Below are positions 1 to 11,320 of a stretch of 64,000 bases of DNA, piece by piece; the stretch's first letter is position 1; each line of letters starts with the position of its first letter. The stretch is from Sanguinoderma infundibulare. Lineage: Eukaryota > Basidiomycota > Agaricomycetes > Polyporales > Polyporaceae. A program made the translations under genes and the position numbers. The stretch covers positions 2,046,001 through 2,110,000 of the forward strand of contig JAVLRN010000006.1 in assembly GCA_032821775.1 (NCBI GenBank), given 5' to 3'. The notes under the pieces were generated by a model. That model did not search any database and was not told the DNA's origin. It saw only the letters and a program-made list of their open reading frames with translations.

Positions 1-3000
1 GCGAGCAGAGCGCGAAGGCGCGGTCGCGCCCTCGGACACCCAGTTGAGACGGAATATGCCCGAGCACACATATGTCGTTCAGCCACAATGAGGACAACGC
101 AAGTGGCGCTTTGCCGAGTTTTACAACCTTCGAACCCTTGAAGCATGATGCACCATCGGGAGCGACATCGATATCGACGTGGCGATATGAGAACAGGACC
201 TATCAGAAGTATGAGCATTCATTAAACGAACCCTGAGGGACCCGCCCGCAGGGAACCAGCCACCCCAAGCCGAACGTGGGCTGCAAATCTGGCGGCGGCA
301 CCACTGACACCATCATCGGCGTGCAGGGATGTCTGCTCGATCTCTTGCTGGCTTCTTTCTTACTCGTCATAGACGATGGACGCACCTGTTTGATCTCTTC
401 CGTAAACCATCGCTCTAACACAGCGCTATGTCCGGGGATAGCGAGTGGCACTGGGATTTGCGACTGGGCCCCGACACGAGTTCACGCATGGTTCTATTTC
501 CGGGTACAGTCAGCCTTATGGTAATCGCGTCTGCGCACTCACAGCAATGCCATATTGACCTATGTTTGTTGAGGCCCATGGGAATTCGAAGCGTCCTATG
601 TGTCGCTACGTAGTCAGACAAAGAATAACGCGCTGCGCACCCTGTAAGAAGGTATGACGCCGAGATTCACTTCCTGGGAAGGAACGACGCATAAGCAGGG
701 CTGGGGCTTGTGACACGACATCTAGGCGAAGCCACAGATTCGAAGCTTCCCGAGTTGCGAACATCGACATGGCGCAAGCGCAAGAAGCTCCCCCACAGCC
801 CTTCGAAGGAGCTGCGTCTGGCTTCACTGGGCCGCCATGTCTGATAAGCTGCGCAGGTCTGATGAGCCCGAAGCGTTGTAGAAGACAATCGGATCGGAGG
901 TCATGCTTACCTTGAGTCTTCCACAACCCTGTCTGGGCGGCCTCGGCTAGTCCAACTCCCAAGCATGACGACATGATGCGTTCACAGACGGCTGACCGGT
1001 ACCGGTGACCCACATCCTGCGCCTGAACCACTGCAGGTTCCCGGGACTGGATCAAGGGACGACTCGGCTCGCTTTGAGACGCTGTGTCTCGTTCGCGCTG
1101 ATTTGAGGAGAAAACATGCGTTTCCCGGTGGCCGGACGCCGTGGATCAAGTGCCGATGGGATAGGGATAAGGATGGCAAGATACGTTGACGCCACATCAT
1201 CGAAGGCGACTCCGAGGCTTCCAATCCGACATCGGGACGATCGGTGCTCGGCACCACTGATGCTGTCGCCCACTCGTGATATCGCGTCCAGTTCGGCACA
1301 AGGGTTCGGAGCGATCGAGTGTGGTTCCATGTTGGACGAGCGACCTCGGGATATACGCTGACGGCCTGAGGCTGCGACTGCCGAAACGGACACGCGGCGC
1401 ACAGCGCGAGCGAGATCACCGCAGGTGACTGTCGACGGTCAGCTGCTGCAGCACGGAAGGCGTCACTTTAGGGCTGGGCAGGCGTCGTAGCAAACATGTA
1501 CGTACATACGGCAGATGATGGATGCGACGTTGCTGCAGGATGGCGACCCATGCGTGGCGGAGTTCATTTCGTGGGCCTCGGCGGGCCGTGGCGAGATGTG
1601 TTGCGCCAGACTGGTTTTGCCAACGGTCGTTGCGCGCGGTGCGCCACCCGCTGACTTTGGTCGCTGGGGAGCTTCCCAGCGAGGCCTGTTGTGTTGTCGT
1701 GAGAAGATCACGGACATAGGGTCTATGCAAGGTCGTTCCCCGTCCTTGGCTGGTTCGGGTGCCGGGTCGAACGGAAAGCGACTGTGTTGGGCAGGAACAA
1801 GTCAGCACGGTGGTTGGTGACATGTGGGAGGGAAGCAAGGGGCTCAGGGACGCGACAAGCATGCACGCAGCAATGTCTGTCCGGAGGCGTGATAGGGCGA
1901 GAGAGTTTAATGTATCCCTTTTGCCATCGCTCTGCCTCGGGGTCGCTTCGGGGAAGGGCGTTGTGAAGGACGGCGACACGATCGACTCAAGCAAAACGAG
2001 GTCATCCGGGGGAACCGGCCCGCTCGGGCTGTGGGTTCCTTCTGCGTATCATATGTCGCCTGTCTCCAACATCCGCGTTGAGACAGAACGACGACGCGAC
2101 GGTCGGGGATGCAAAATCATCACAAACCTTCCGCCGGAAGCTCGAGGGAGCGAAAGGTGGAAAGAAGCTTCTTGTGATAAACGTCAGACTCTGGCAGGGA
2201 AGCTCCAGCCATTCGCCGCGGGCGTCGCAGATGCAAGACGTCACGAAGCGGAAGTCGACGGGGTTTCGATGTTGGATAGACGGGTGGTCGAACGGTCCAA
2301 GGCGCCGAAGACGAAGGAGAGGAGGAAAAGGAGCGACGGGGAAGGAAAGATGAAAGGCAGACGCCCGCAGGCGCCCGCGCGCCATGCGAGCCCGGGTCAC
2401 TGATCTGCGCCCGAACCCTGCCCACCGTCTTTCTCGAATTCTACGCCGCCTCACACATCACGTTTCAGGGAACTTAGAACATGCAAAGAACGTCGAGAAT
2501 TCGAAGCGTTCTCTGTTCCAGTTCTTTTCTCGCAGCTGCGCTGGCTCAAGCTGGCGGAGGCTCCATCCAGCTCATGTGGTCCGACGCCATGGACCGACAT
2601 CGGCGATGCGAGTTCTGGAAGGAACAGAAACCCCGGGAAAGGCATCGGCGACGTCAGCTGGGGTTGGGTGTTGTGGAAATTTGGTGACTGGCAAGGGAGC
2701 AAGCGAGACGTCGTCGCTTTTATGTGGCTGCCTGTCTTGATGCTGCTGTTCGGCTCCAGAATCGAACGCTGCTCAATCGCGCCACAGAAGGGAACCACAG
2801 CCGAACGCCGCAGCAGCGACAGGTGCGGATGATGCTGCTTGGATGCTGCAGTCACGGATGGTCGAGTGCCATCTCCTTCGATGAACGAACAAGTCCTCTT
2901 TTGCATGCCTTTCTCCATTGCCACCATCTCTCAATTTCGCTGACTTGCTTTTAGAACGTCCTGGGCGGCCACATCAGCCTTCCCACCGCTCCATTTCGCG

Positions 3001-5533
3001 TCATGAAGCTCCTAGCGCACGATAGTGATTGATTTAAGGGGTCCAGCTGGTTCCAGCAGGACGGCTGAGTTCAGTTTCCAGCGTCCTAACTGTACGTTAG
3101 GTAGACATTTCCTGCCGAGTTAGGGCCACCTTCACAGATTTGGGCCGATCCCAGCGGTCCCGTCATGTCGACTGCGTGCTCGATGAGACCTGTCATATGT
3201 ACAGTACGTGCTCCGATCTACGTCCTCTTGGGTATCAGAATTGACATTCGACTCTCCAGCGCACGGCTTCGGAATTATCCCTCTGCGTAACTTTCCGAAG
3301 GTTAGGGCCGGAAAGCGTGTCGTCGGACTGTATTCGTACAGGGTCTTACGCGACGGTTAGTTTTGTCACATTGATGTCGTATCCCTGCGATTTGTCGTAA
3401 ACGAAATTCACCCAGGGTTTAGACCAGCACCCCAGCCACTCAGGCTGCCCGCATACACCGTTCAAATACCAATAACAACTGCTACCGCAGGCTGTTTCAA
3501 AACCGTCGGCGCCCATTGCCACGCTGAGGACGCCATCCGTTTATTGCAGCGGCTGTCCGATAGCTGCGGCGTCGGGTTCTGTCAGCTCTTGTCAAATGCA
3601 CCAGTGAGTACCCGCCCCGCTCTATCACACAATAAATGCACGTTGATGGTTTAGTGCCGCATGAGTCCGCGATTGCCTCCGTCCCTTGGCGCGACGGCCC
3701 AATACGACCGTCTTCACGCGTCCCCCTCACCCCGGTCAGTTCCCTGCCTGTGTCTGTGCCACCGACAATTTTGTGTGCGCGCTGCCCGCTCGTTCTCTCG
3801 ATCTCGGGATCGGGGTCGGTCGCGGCATGATCCCATCGTCATTGATGTCATTGCCAACATCGTCGCGTGCTCCTCCATCTTGGCCGCCGCACGGATACGA
3901 AGTACGAGAATTGAGGTCTGGACGAATGTCCTGATGTTAGAGGCGCGCGCCCCGTCTTTCCAGCGTTTGGCCTCAGTCACGCGCGTTGGTTCGGGCTCTG
4001 AACTGTCCATTCGCGGCCGTTAAACATTTGTCAAGACAATATCCAGCTGATAGCTGATTCCAGACATGACGAGCGATCGCGATGCGCCCGGCCAAAACCT
4101 GACGGGCCCCGGTCCCGGGAGCATGGCGTCCGCGAGGCACGAGCCTGAAGGCTATCCATACCCAGCACCCCGGGTATGTTGTTTTCCCTGAGCTCCTCCC
4201 ATCCTGGCGGTTGTTTGATACTTTCTGCGAATTCTAGATCCTTCTCACGTCGATGCAACGCGCGACGCCGAAAGAGCGAGGGGGTTTGGGTGGTGCAGGA
4301 CCGTGCGGCGAAAGGTAGGTCCCGCATTCAAACGTTTGCACCCTCGATTCTCGATCTTGCACACTCACAGAGCTCCGCGAAAAACCCGCAGCCCGCAGAT
4401 ATGGCTCCTTTCAGGTTTCCCAATTCATTCCCGGAAATCTTTCAGCGGCGCGTCGCTGACTCCGGGACATCGGGCTCTCAATTTCAATGTCAAACCCTAC
4501 TGCACTGCAGCGTGTTTCCTACCACTTGCAGCAGCATGTCGAGACGGACCTCGGAACGTTCTACATTCTGTGCCCGCAACTCAGCGTCGACTCCAGCCAT
4601 TGAACCGTACAATGAAGCAATCGCGCTCGAAACACCCCCCCCCTCCTTCGACCGGCCTGGCCTAGCTGCGTTTCTCTCACGCTCATAACCACGATGAGAA
4701 GAAGTACGTGCGCTCGGGGCCGCCTTGTTTTCTTTTCGGATGTTTTAACCTGACGCTCGCGATACTGTCAGCCCAGTACAAATGCCCCTTCACGGCCGAT
4801 TAGCGGTGCTCTGCTCTTGCAAGTCATTCAGGTACGCCGTCAATTGCTTGCGCAGCGCTGGCGGACACCCGGCGCCCCACAGTGCGGCTGGCCGCTACGG
4901 CGCATGCCTCTTGACATGACAAGGGTTTGATGCTGGAGGGATCCACAGGAACGGGGGCACCGCATCATACTGCGTGTCGTGCGCCACGATAGTGGGACGG
5001 ATAGACGGCGTCGGGAGGCAGGCCCGAGCCCGAGGAAGTCGCACGACCGACCCGAGCCGCCACCCTCGCCTCCGCGTCCACCGCGGAAGTGGGGACGTTT
5101 CAGTTCTCATCGTCCCCGACGCACTCCGAGTCAGCGGTGCGTTTGACGGGTCGGTGCATGCGCAGCTGTGTGTTGGTTTCGGCGGCGGCGGTGGCGTCGA
5201 TGTGTTCCATCCAGACCAGCGTTAGGCTGGGTGGACCGCGAACTCGGTCGGTCGGCTCCACTCGACGTCGACATTGCCCGAATTCGTGCATCGCTTTGCT
5301 TCGCAGGCAGCGCACCTGTTTTAGTTCTTCCGGGATATTCGGATAGCCGCGTTGGGTACATCTTGCTGGGTCTTGGAGTAGATGCCCGGGGACTTTTATT
5401 AGGCACACACGAAATACAGCGAGTCGTTCTCTGGGCAGCATTACAATTCGATTCATTCCCCACTCAACCGTGTGGTGCATGACTGCACGTTGTAATTCAA
5501 GAGCAACTTATACGGGAACCTCGTCCCATGCGC
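1..5533. other. Gene-poor left flank, no supported gene
   Basis: I looked on both strands for spliced exons, start contexts and recognisable domains and found none. The open frames present are short, overlap one another on opposite strands, and have low-complexity or arginine/serine-rich products with no motif I recognise. The longest, at 1759-2403 on the plus strand, has no domain and no paired splice signals. A small inverted repeat lies at 3085-3101 (six-base arms CCTAAC/GTTAGG, five-base loop). The stretch may hold regulatory DNA, a long non-coding transcript or a strongly decayed gene, but nothing in the sequence lets me choose. Confidence 0.5.
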
Positions 5534-7357
5534 CTACCACACCAAGAGCCTCTCAGGGTCCCGCTTAACCTGCGTAAGCTGCACATGAGAAACCGTCATC
5601 AGCATTATGCCTGGAAAAGCGACAGGACGACCCGGCTGAGTAAGTACACTCACGGGCTGGATCTCTTGGAAAGCGACAAACAGACGGTATGCGTCCGACT
5701 CATAGTCCGGCTTCTGCCTGCCCATGAACCAGCTGTGTTTCTCCCACCCGCCCTCGAGCTGGGGTGCGCGCAGGTTGGGGAAGAGGCAGTGCAGAGCTCG
5801 GGCAACGCGGTGCACGTCTTGGATGGCCAGCCGCGTATACGTTCTGTCGTGGGCGAAGACAATGGTGTCCAGGAGCGCCTGTTGGACATGACCGTAGGCG
5901 GCAGCGAAGTTCTCGAGATATGCGACGCCGGGTTCTGATACGCTTCGGCAGTGGAGCCTGAGGTATTCCAGGCGGCTGCAGGACGCTGCTAGGCTTGCAA
6001 TGGCACCGAGTGAGGGGCGTCGGATGATGGAGTCAGCGGTTGGCGACGCGGAATCGTCGGTCTCGTACGTGATAGTTAGCGAGACGAGGTTCGGCCATGC
6101 ATCCCTCATTCTGTTCACGTCGTCATCGGCGAGGGGATGCGCCACTGGCAGGTCAAAAACGAGGCTCAGCGCCTCGAGGGAGGATAGACGCAAAAGGGGT
6201 GCGACGAAGTCCATCGCGGCGGCCTCGGTGGGTCCTTGGACATCTTTCGATTTCCGAAGAATGCACAGGCTCAATCTACGGAGGGGGGAGAGACACCCAC
6301 ACGAGAGCGCGGAAATCAAGGTAGAGAGCTGAGGATTAGACGGCAATAGCGAGGACGACAGGCGCAGGGTCGTCAGTCGGGTGGAGGTGATGGAGGAGAG
6401 CAGAAACAGCGCGAAGTCGCAGGACGGGTGGCGCAAGTCTAGCTTCTGCAACGCCGGGAACCCGTCGAACACCCGCCAAGATGGCTTCTCCCGCTCGCTT
6501 CCGCCACCGCTGAGACTGACTCTCTCCAGACGGGGCAGGCCGCCGAGCTCGTGTATGAACCCGGCCGTGGGCGGAAAGGGATAACAGAGGGAAATGTCGC
6601 GGAGAGAGGTGAGCGAGCGCAAGTGCTCGGGCCGGGTCTGCTCCACAGAGGTGTCAAGCCGCACGGCGTGGGCGTCGATGTGAATGAACTGCAGGTTGGG
6701 GGACGTGACGATGATGTCCAAGTCGTTGGTCATGGAGACCGGACCCCAGGCCCGGGGTTGGTATCGACGGTTATGGATGTACAGTTGAGAGAGCGTTCGT
6801 GTGGGACACAAGATGCGGAGGATCTTGCGCCTCTCTTCGTCGTCTTCCGACAGTGGCCATATGAGTGTTTGGAGGTTCGGGATGAGAGGGTCTCCGTTGC
6901 ATCGGGCGGCGACCAGGGCGACCAGGGAAGGGTCGAGCTCGAGGTCGCTGTAGGACAAGTAGCGGATGCGCGAGGCGAGCTGCTGGAACCGCGACCATTC
7001 GAGTTCAGAGACGGCATTATCGTTTACGGTCTGGGTTCGAACACGAAACGGTGAGCGTTATGAAATGGGGTCAGGAGGAGATGGGAAGAATATTACATAG
7101 GTGGTGAGCGTGCAAGGCCTTCCGATAAATGTGGACTCTTTACGATACTCAGTAAGGCCTGAGAACGTCCTCAGAAGGGGGAGGATGCCACAATGATGCG
7201 GAAGGCTAGACCAGAGCACAACAGAAGCGGGTTCAGAGAATGCTCTACAGGTCAACGCTGCGCTAGCCAACGTGCTTCTGTCGGACAAGTTAGACGAGAG
7301 GTGTCCAAAAATTTCGTAGAGAACATCAATGTTGAAGAGTGCACGATGCTGGGACAT
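5534..7357 (-). CDS. F-box/leucine-rich-repeat-like protein
   Basis: Two exons, 7097-7357 and 5534-7030, joined in phase 0 by a 66-nt intron (GTAATA...CCCAG), giving about 585 residues. I start at 7357 (MSQHRALFNIDVL), not the upstream in-frame ATG at 7432, because F-box proteins of this type begin just before the box. The first 60 residues (NIDVLYEIFGHL..., then LTCRAF and VVLWSSLP) match the F-box pattern of Agaricomycete SCF adaptors. The rest has irregular leucine-rich repeats (LRSLTSLRDISL, LPRLERVSL, FPALQKLDLR, LEYLRLHCRS) that would form a substrate-binding solenoid. By family it should bind Skp1 and recruit an unknown target for ubiquitination. These genes are highly multiplied in mushroom-forming fungi, so no orthologue can be named. 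The tRNA-Pro gene starts 103 bp upstream. Confidence 0.8.
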
Positions 7358-7459
7358 GGTGGCAAGACTGAGCGAGTCCGCACTTTTACCAAACTTGACA
7401 TTTGTCGTTAGCACACAATCATGTTCAACCAATATATAAGCTCATAGTAGAGAAGTTAT

Positions 7460-7543
7460 GGCCTGGTGGTCTAGTAGTATGATTCCTTCTTAGGGCTCCC
7501 TAGCATTTGGAGGAGGTCCCGGGTTCAATTCCCGGCCAGGCCC
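7460..7543 (+). tRNA. tRNA-Pro(AGG), 12-nt intron
   Basis: The acceptor stem GGCCTGG (7460-7466) pairs perfectly with CCAGGCC (7536-7542), followed by discriminator C at 7543. The T-arm holds the box GGGTTCAATTCCC. Anticodon AGG is at 7492-7494, with the stem 7485-7489/7509-7513 containing one G-U pair. A 12-nt intron (7496-7507) follows position 37. Its exons are identical to those of the second tRNA-Pro at 25480-25576. As in eukaryotes generally, the A at the wobble position is probably read as inosine and CCA is added after transcription. Confidence 0.93.
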
Positions 7544-8350
7544 GCACTGATCGCTGTGACCATTTTTTGCTGCTAAAAATGAACCTCTCGCTCTCGCCAC
7601 GCGACTCAGAACAACCCCTTGAAGTTTGTTTCCCCAAACCTCCTCAGGTAGCCCACGTCTGGGCCCCACGGTGACAGACGAAAATACCGTACAAGTCGGC
7701 CACAGCTGCATTCACCCAACTGCAGTCTAACGCGGACTGTTCCGGCCTGCAGGTGCATAGTTGTAACCCTTCCTATGGCATTCCTCCCAATCCTCGTATG
7801 CGGTCCATCGTTTGCCAGAGCCATAGATGAGGCACAGAGTCGCTCTTCACGCGCTCCACACAAAGCAGGATTTGGAGCTGAGATCTATTGTAAACGACCC
7901 CCATTCTAGAGACCGTCGGATTGGGTTCTGGTAAACAGAACCCTTTTGCGGGTTTGGAGAGAGGGTGAGGCTTGTGAATGGCGCTAGTCCTGCCGGGGCA
8001 GAAAAACAGTGTGGAACTGAACTGAATTCCCGACCTTTCTCAGGAAATACGTCTCTTTGTCCCATATAGACATACTACAAAGGCCGAGGATACCTGGACG
8101 TCTAGAAGCTACTTTACACGTTGATCGTTTGGACGCCGCCGCCACGTACGCTGTCTAGGAGAGGGTGTGATGACACTTTGAGAAAACAACCGCTCCGTAG
8201 AAGAGCGCAACGCACTGGCTGATGACCGGCTTGGCGACTAATTAGCCAGGGTTTCGACGTTCGATAGCGATCCAATTCAAACGACTCGCGGACGCACCCT
8301 TGTAGCAGCGGTTAGCCGACTGGTTGGTGAAGCGAACAAAAATACGGACC

Positions 8351-8563
8351 TCAGTTGGATTGGGTGTGCTCCTCGTTGAGGGCATCGGCAAGCTTCTGCA
8401 ATTGGACCGAGGTGGTCGTCTCGCCGCTGTTCTTGGCGAGACTGCGAGTGCGGAAGCGGTGAATGAAGTTGTCGAGACGTTTTTGGGCGATCTCGGACGA
8501 GATTTGTTGGACGCGGACCGTTTGGACACGGAGAGGGGGGGCCAAGGTCGTGTCGCCGTCCAT
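8351..8563 (-). CDS. Small charged protein of unknown function (70 aa)
   Basis: An open frame from ATG 8563 gives 70 residues starting MDGDTTLAPPLRVQ. The centre looks helical and amphipathic (QISSEIAQKRLDNFIHRFRTRS), and the C-terminus is LQKLADALNEEHTQSN. The same frame stays open upstream to 8923 and would add an acidic N-terminal part. An acceptor-like TTCGCCAG just before the ATG could mean an upstream exon, but that exon would overlap the first coding exon of ERG9 on the other strand, so I prefer the short form. It is head to head with ERG9. I do not recognise the family; it reads like a small subunit or assembly factor, which is a guess. Confidence 0.4.
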   Translation of the reverse strand: MDGDTTLAPPLRVQTVRVQQISSEIAQKRLDNFIHRFRTRSLAKNSGETTTSVQLQKLADALNEEHTQSN

Positions 8564-8818
8564 GGCGTTGACGGCTGGCGAAAAGCAAGACCGTGTCGGA
8601 CAGACATTTCCGGGCCGGGCAGCGATCGAAAAGTCGATCACACGAATCACGTGGACGGAAGTGCAGTGGTACGACGCGAAATTGGCGAGGACACTCGGCA
8701 CAGCGGGCTCGTCCTCGTCATCGTCCACGACCCCCTCCTGGCCCGCCGTCGTTCCGTTGGCCAGACCGCCCTTGCCCACATCTGTATCTTTATTCTCCTT
8801 TCCTCCTCCTTCAGCATA
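8564..8818. promoter_or_regulatory. Shared upstream region of the small gene and ERG9
   Basis: If the starts at 8563 (-) and 8819 (+) are right, 255 bp separate two divergent genes and must contain both promoters. The plus strand just before ERG9 is pyrimidine-rich (CTCCTTTCCTCCTCCTTCAGC), common near fungal start sites. No TATA box or sterol-response-like element can be asserted. Confidence 0.35.
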
Positions 8819-10895
8819 ATGGGCGCCGCGTCGATGCTCACCCTCCTGCTCACTCACCCTCTCGAGTTTCGCATCCTCCTCCAATACAAAATCTGGCACG
8901 AACCAAAACGCGACATCACACAACCCTCAGAACATGCAACCTCGGGATGGGACCGCCCTACTATGCGCCGTTGTTGGGAATTCCTGGAGCTGACCAGCCG
9001 GAGTTTTGCGGGCGTCATCAAGGAGGTGGAGGGTGATTTGGCAAGAGTGGTCAGTGTCATGTCCTATATGCATCCTCTCTTCGCGCCCATACGTGTTCTT
9101 CCCGGGGGCGCATTCACCCATGTGCATTGTTTCCGCGCCCAGAAACCGAATTGGGAACTTTCAGTAGGTTTATGGCACCCATGATAACGGGCTTCGTTCG
9201 CTCTAGCGCTTTGGATGAGCGGTACGACCGTAGTCCAGCGCATTTTATATCGTTCGTCCCGGGTCTCAGCCATCTCAAACTCTAAATTGCTGTTGTCGAT
9301 AACGTTGCGCCTTATCATCTCCATTGGACCCTAGCACTAGTCCTCCGTGGACGTTACGTCAGAGCGTTGAGCACCACGGAATTACGGATTGTGCTTATTT
9401 GCAAAAACAAGCAGAGTTACACATTCCACCAGCGCTCTCGAATGCGCTGTGTGGGCATGGATACTAACAAGTTATTTTTTTCCCCCAGATCTGCTTGTTC
9501 TACCTTGTCCTCCGGGGACTAGACACGATCGAAGATGACATGACGCTCCCTGACCAGAAAAAACAACCATTACTACGACAGTTCCACAAACTGGCCGTCC
9601 AGCCCGGTTGGACCTTCGACGAATGCGGCCCGAATGAAAAGGACCGGCAAGTCCTCGTCGAATGGACAAACGTGAGCGAAGAGCTCAACCGCCTGGACGC
9701 ATGGTCCGTATCATACACGCCCTCCGTGCACTCTCGACTCAACTGACTGAATGCGCACCGTTCCACACACACACAGCTACCGCGACATCATTATCGACAT
9801 CACAGAAAAGATGCAGACCGGCATGGCCGACTACGCGCATAAAGCGGCAACGACCAACTCCATCTACGTTGAGACCGTTGACGAGTACAACCTCTACTGC
9901 CACTACGTCGCCGGCCTCGTCGGCGAGGGCCTCACCCGCATCTGGGCCGCGTCCGGTAAGGAGGCCGAGTGGCTCGGCGACCAGCTCGAGCTCACGAACG
10001 CGATGGGCCTCATGCTCCAAAAGACGAACATCATCCGCGACTTCCGCGAGGACGCCGAGGAGCGCCGCTTCTTCTGGCCCCGCGAGATCTGGGGCCGCGA
10101 CGCGTACGGCAAGGCTGTCGGCCGCGCCGGCGGCTTCGAGGACATACACGAGCTCTACCGGCCGGGCAACGAGAAGCAGGCGCTCTGGGTCCAGAGCGGC
10201 ATGGTCGTCGACGTGCTCGACCACGCGACGGACTCGCTCGACTACCTCCGGCTGCTCACCAAGCAGAGCGTCTTCTGCTTCTGCGCCATTCCCCAGACGA
10301 TGTCCATGGCCACGCTCAGCCTGTGTTTCATGAACTACAACATGTTCCAGAAGCACATCAAGATCCGCAAGGCGGAGGCCGCTGAGGTGCGTCGTCCCTT
10401 CATCCAGTCGCGGCCGTCGACCCTGAACACTGACTGTATGCGCGCATCCGCTGTTTGCGCCCACAGCTGATCATGAAGTCCACAAACCCGCGCGACGTCG
10501 CGTACATCTTCCGCGACTACGCCCGCAAGATCCACGCCCGCGCCCTGCCCGAGGACCCGTCCTTCCTCCGGCTCTCCGTCGCCTGCGGCAAAATCGAGCA
10601 GTGGTGCGAGCGCCATTACCCCTCCTTCGTCCGCCTCCAGCAGGTCTCCGGCGGCGTCGCCTACGACCCCTACGACGCCCGCACCAAAGTCGTCGAGGCC
10701 GCCCAGACACGCGACCGCGAGCTCGCGCGCGAGAGGCGCCTCACCCAATTCCGCGAGAAGAACGGCGGGCTCGAGCGCAAGCCGGCGGAGGAGACGAGCA
10801 TGTTCGAGCTCCTATTCTACGTCGGCGGCGCGTTCGTCGTCGTGCTTGCCATTTCCCTCGGGGCCGCGTGGGTCCTGATCAGGTTCTACCAGTAG
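8819..10895 (+). CDS. ERG9: Squalene synthase (farnesyl-diphosphate farnesyltransferase)
   Basis: Four exons (8819-9049, 9489-9703, 9777-10386, 10467-10895) join in frame to 494 residues, the usual family length. The enzyme condenses two farnesyl diphosphates head to head to presqualene diphosphate, then reduces this with NADPH to squalene, the first committed step to ergosterol. Both Asp-rich Mg-binding motifs are present: DTIEDDM at the start of exon 2 and DFREDAEERRFFWPREIW in exon 3. Other landmarks are YCHYVAGLVGEGL and the SLDYL region. The C-terminus has one hydrophobic segment (ELLFYVGGAFVVVLAISLGA onward), the expected ER membrane anchor. Intron 1 (439 nt) is much longer than the other two. 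Junctions follow GT-AG signals and phase; the exon 2/3 junction gives Cys-Tyr-Arg-Asp. Confidence 0.96.
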
Positions 10896-11320
10896 ACGTG
10901 TGTTTTGTCGTGCTGGCTTTTGCTACATGGACTTGGATTCTGGTTGAGCCCTTGAGGGCTGGATTTGGCCTGAGGCGGGATGCATAATCACCTGGTGTAC
11001 TGCACCAAGGCCCGGGACGCGTACCCATGCCCATACCTAACACTTATACCTCGCCGGGCCCCAGGCTGGTCGAGCCGTCCGCTTGTCTAGAGATACCCAT
11101 ATACAATAATACAATGCTGATATATAAAGGCGTGACGACTACATGGTCCCGCGTGTCCCCATACCGTCCAGCGATGTGCGAGTGTTGAGTGGAGAGGGCT
11201 ACATATATGTACAATCCAAAAAGCTGCGTATATACCGAGGAAGAGGCAGGACAAGACAAATCGGAGAACATGTGCACGGACATGTTCTGGCAACGTAGTG
11301 GCCTGCGTCTAGGACGCAGG
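10896..11320. other. Convergent 3' intergenic region
   Basis: This lies between the stop codons of ERG9 (+) and the RCC1-PHD gene (-), so it should hold both 3' untranslated regions. It is locally AT-rich (for example ATACAATAATACAATG near 11100), as expected for polyadenylation regions. No gene was seen. Confidence 0.5.

Noticed and set aside
1759..2403. 214-codon plus-strand frame
   Set aside because: Charged low-complexity product with no domain, start context or splice pattern; opposite frames of similar quality overlap it.
3085..3310. TTAGGG-like motifs suggesting an interstitial telomere
   Set aside because: Only isolated copies, not a tandem array; expected by chance over several kilobases.
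9739..10464. Long open frame antisense to ERG9 (241 codons)
   Set aside because: It mirrors the GC-rich codon bias of the squalene synthase exons and has no motif; ERG9 on the plus strand is certain.
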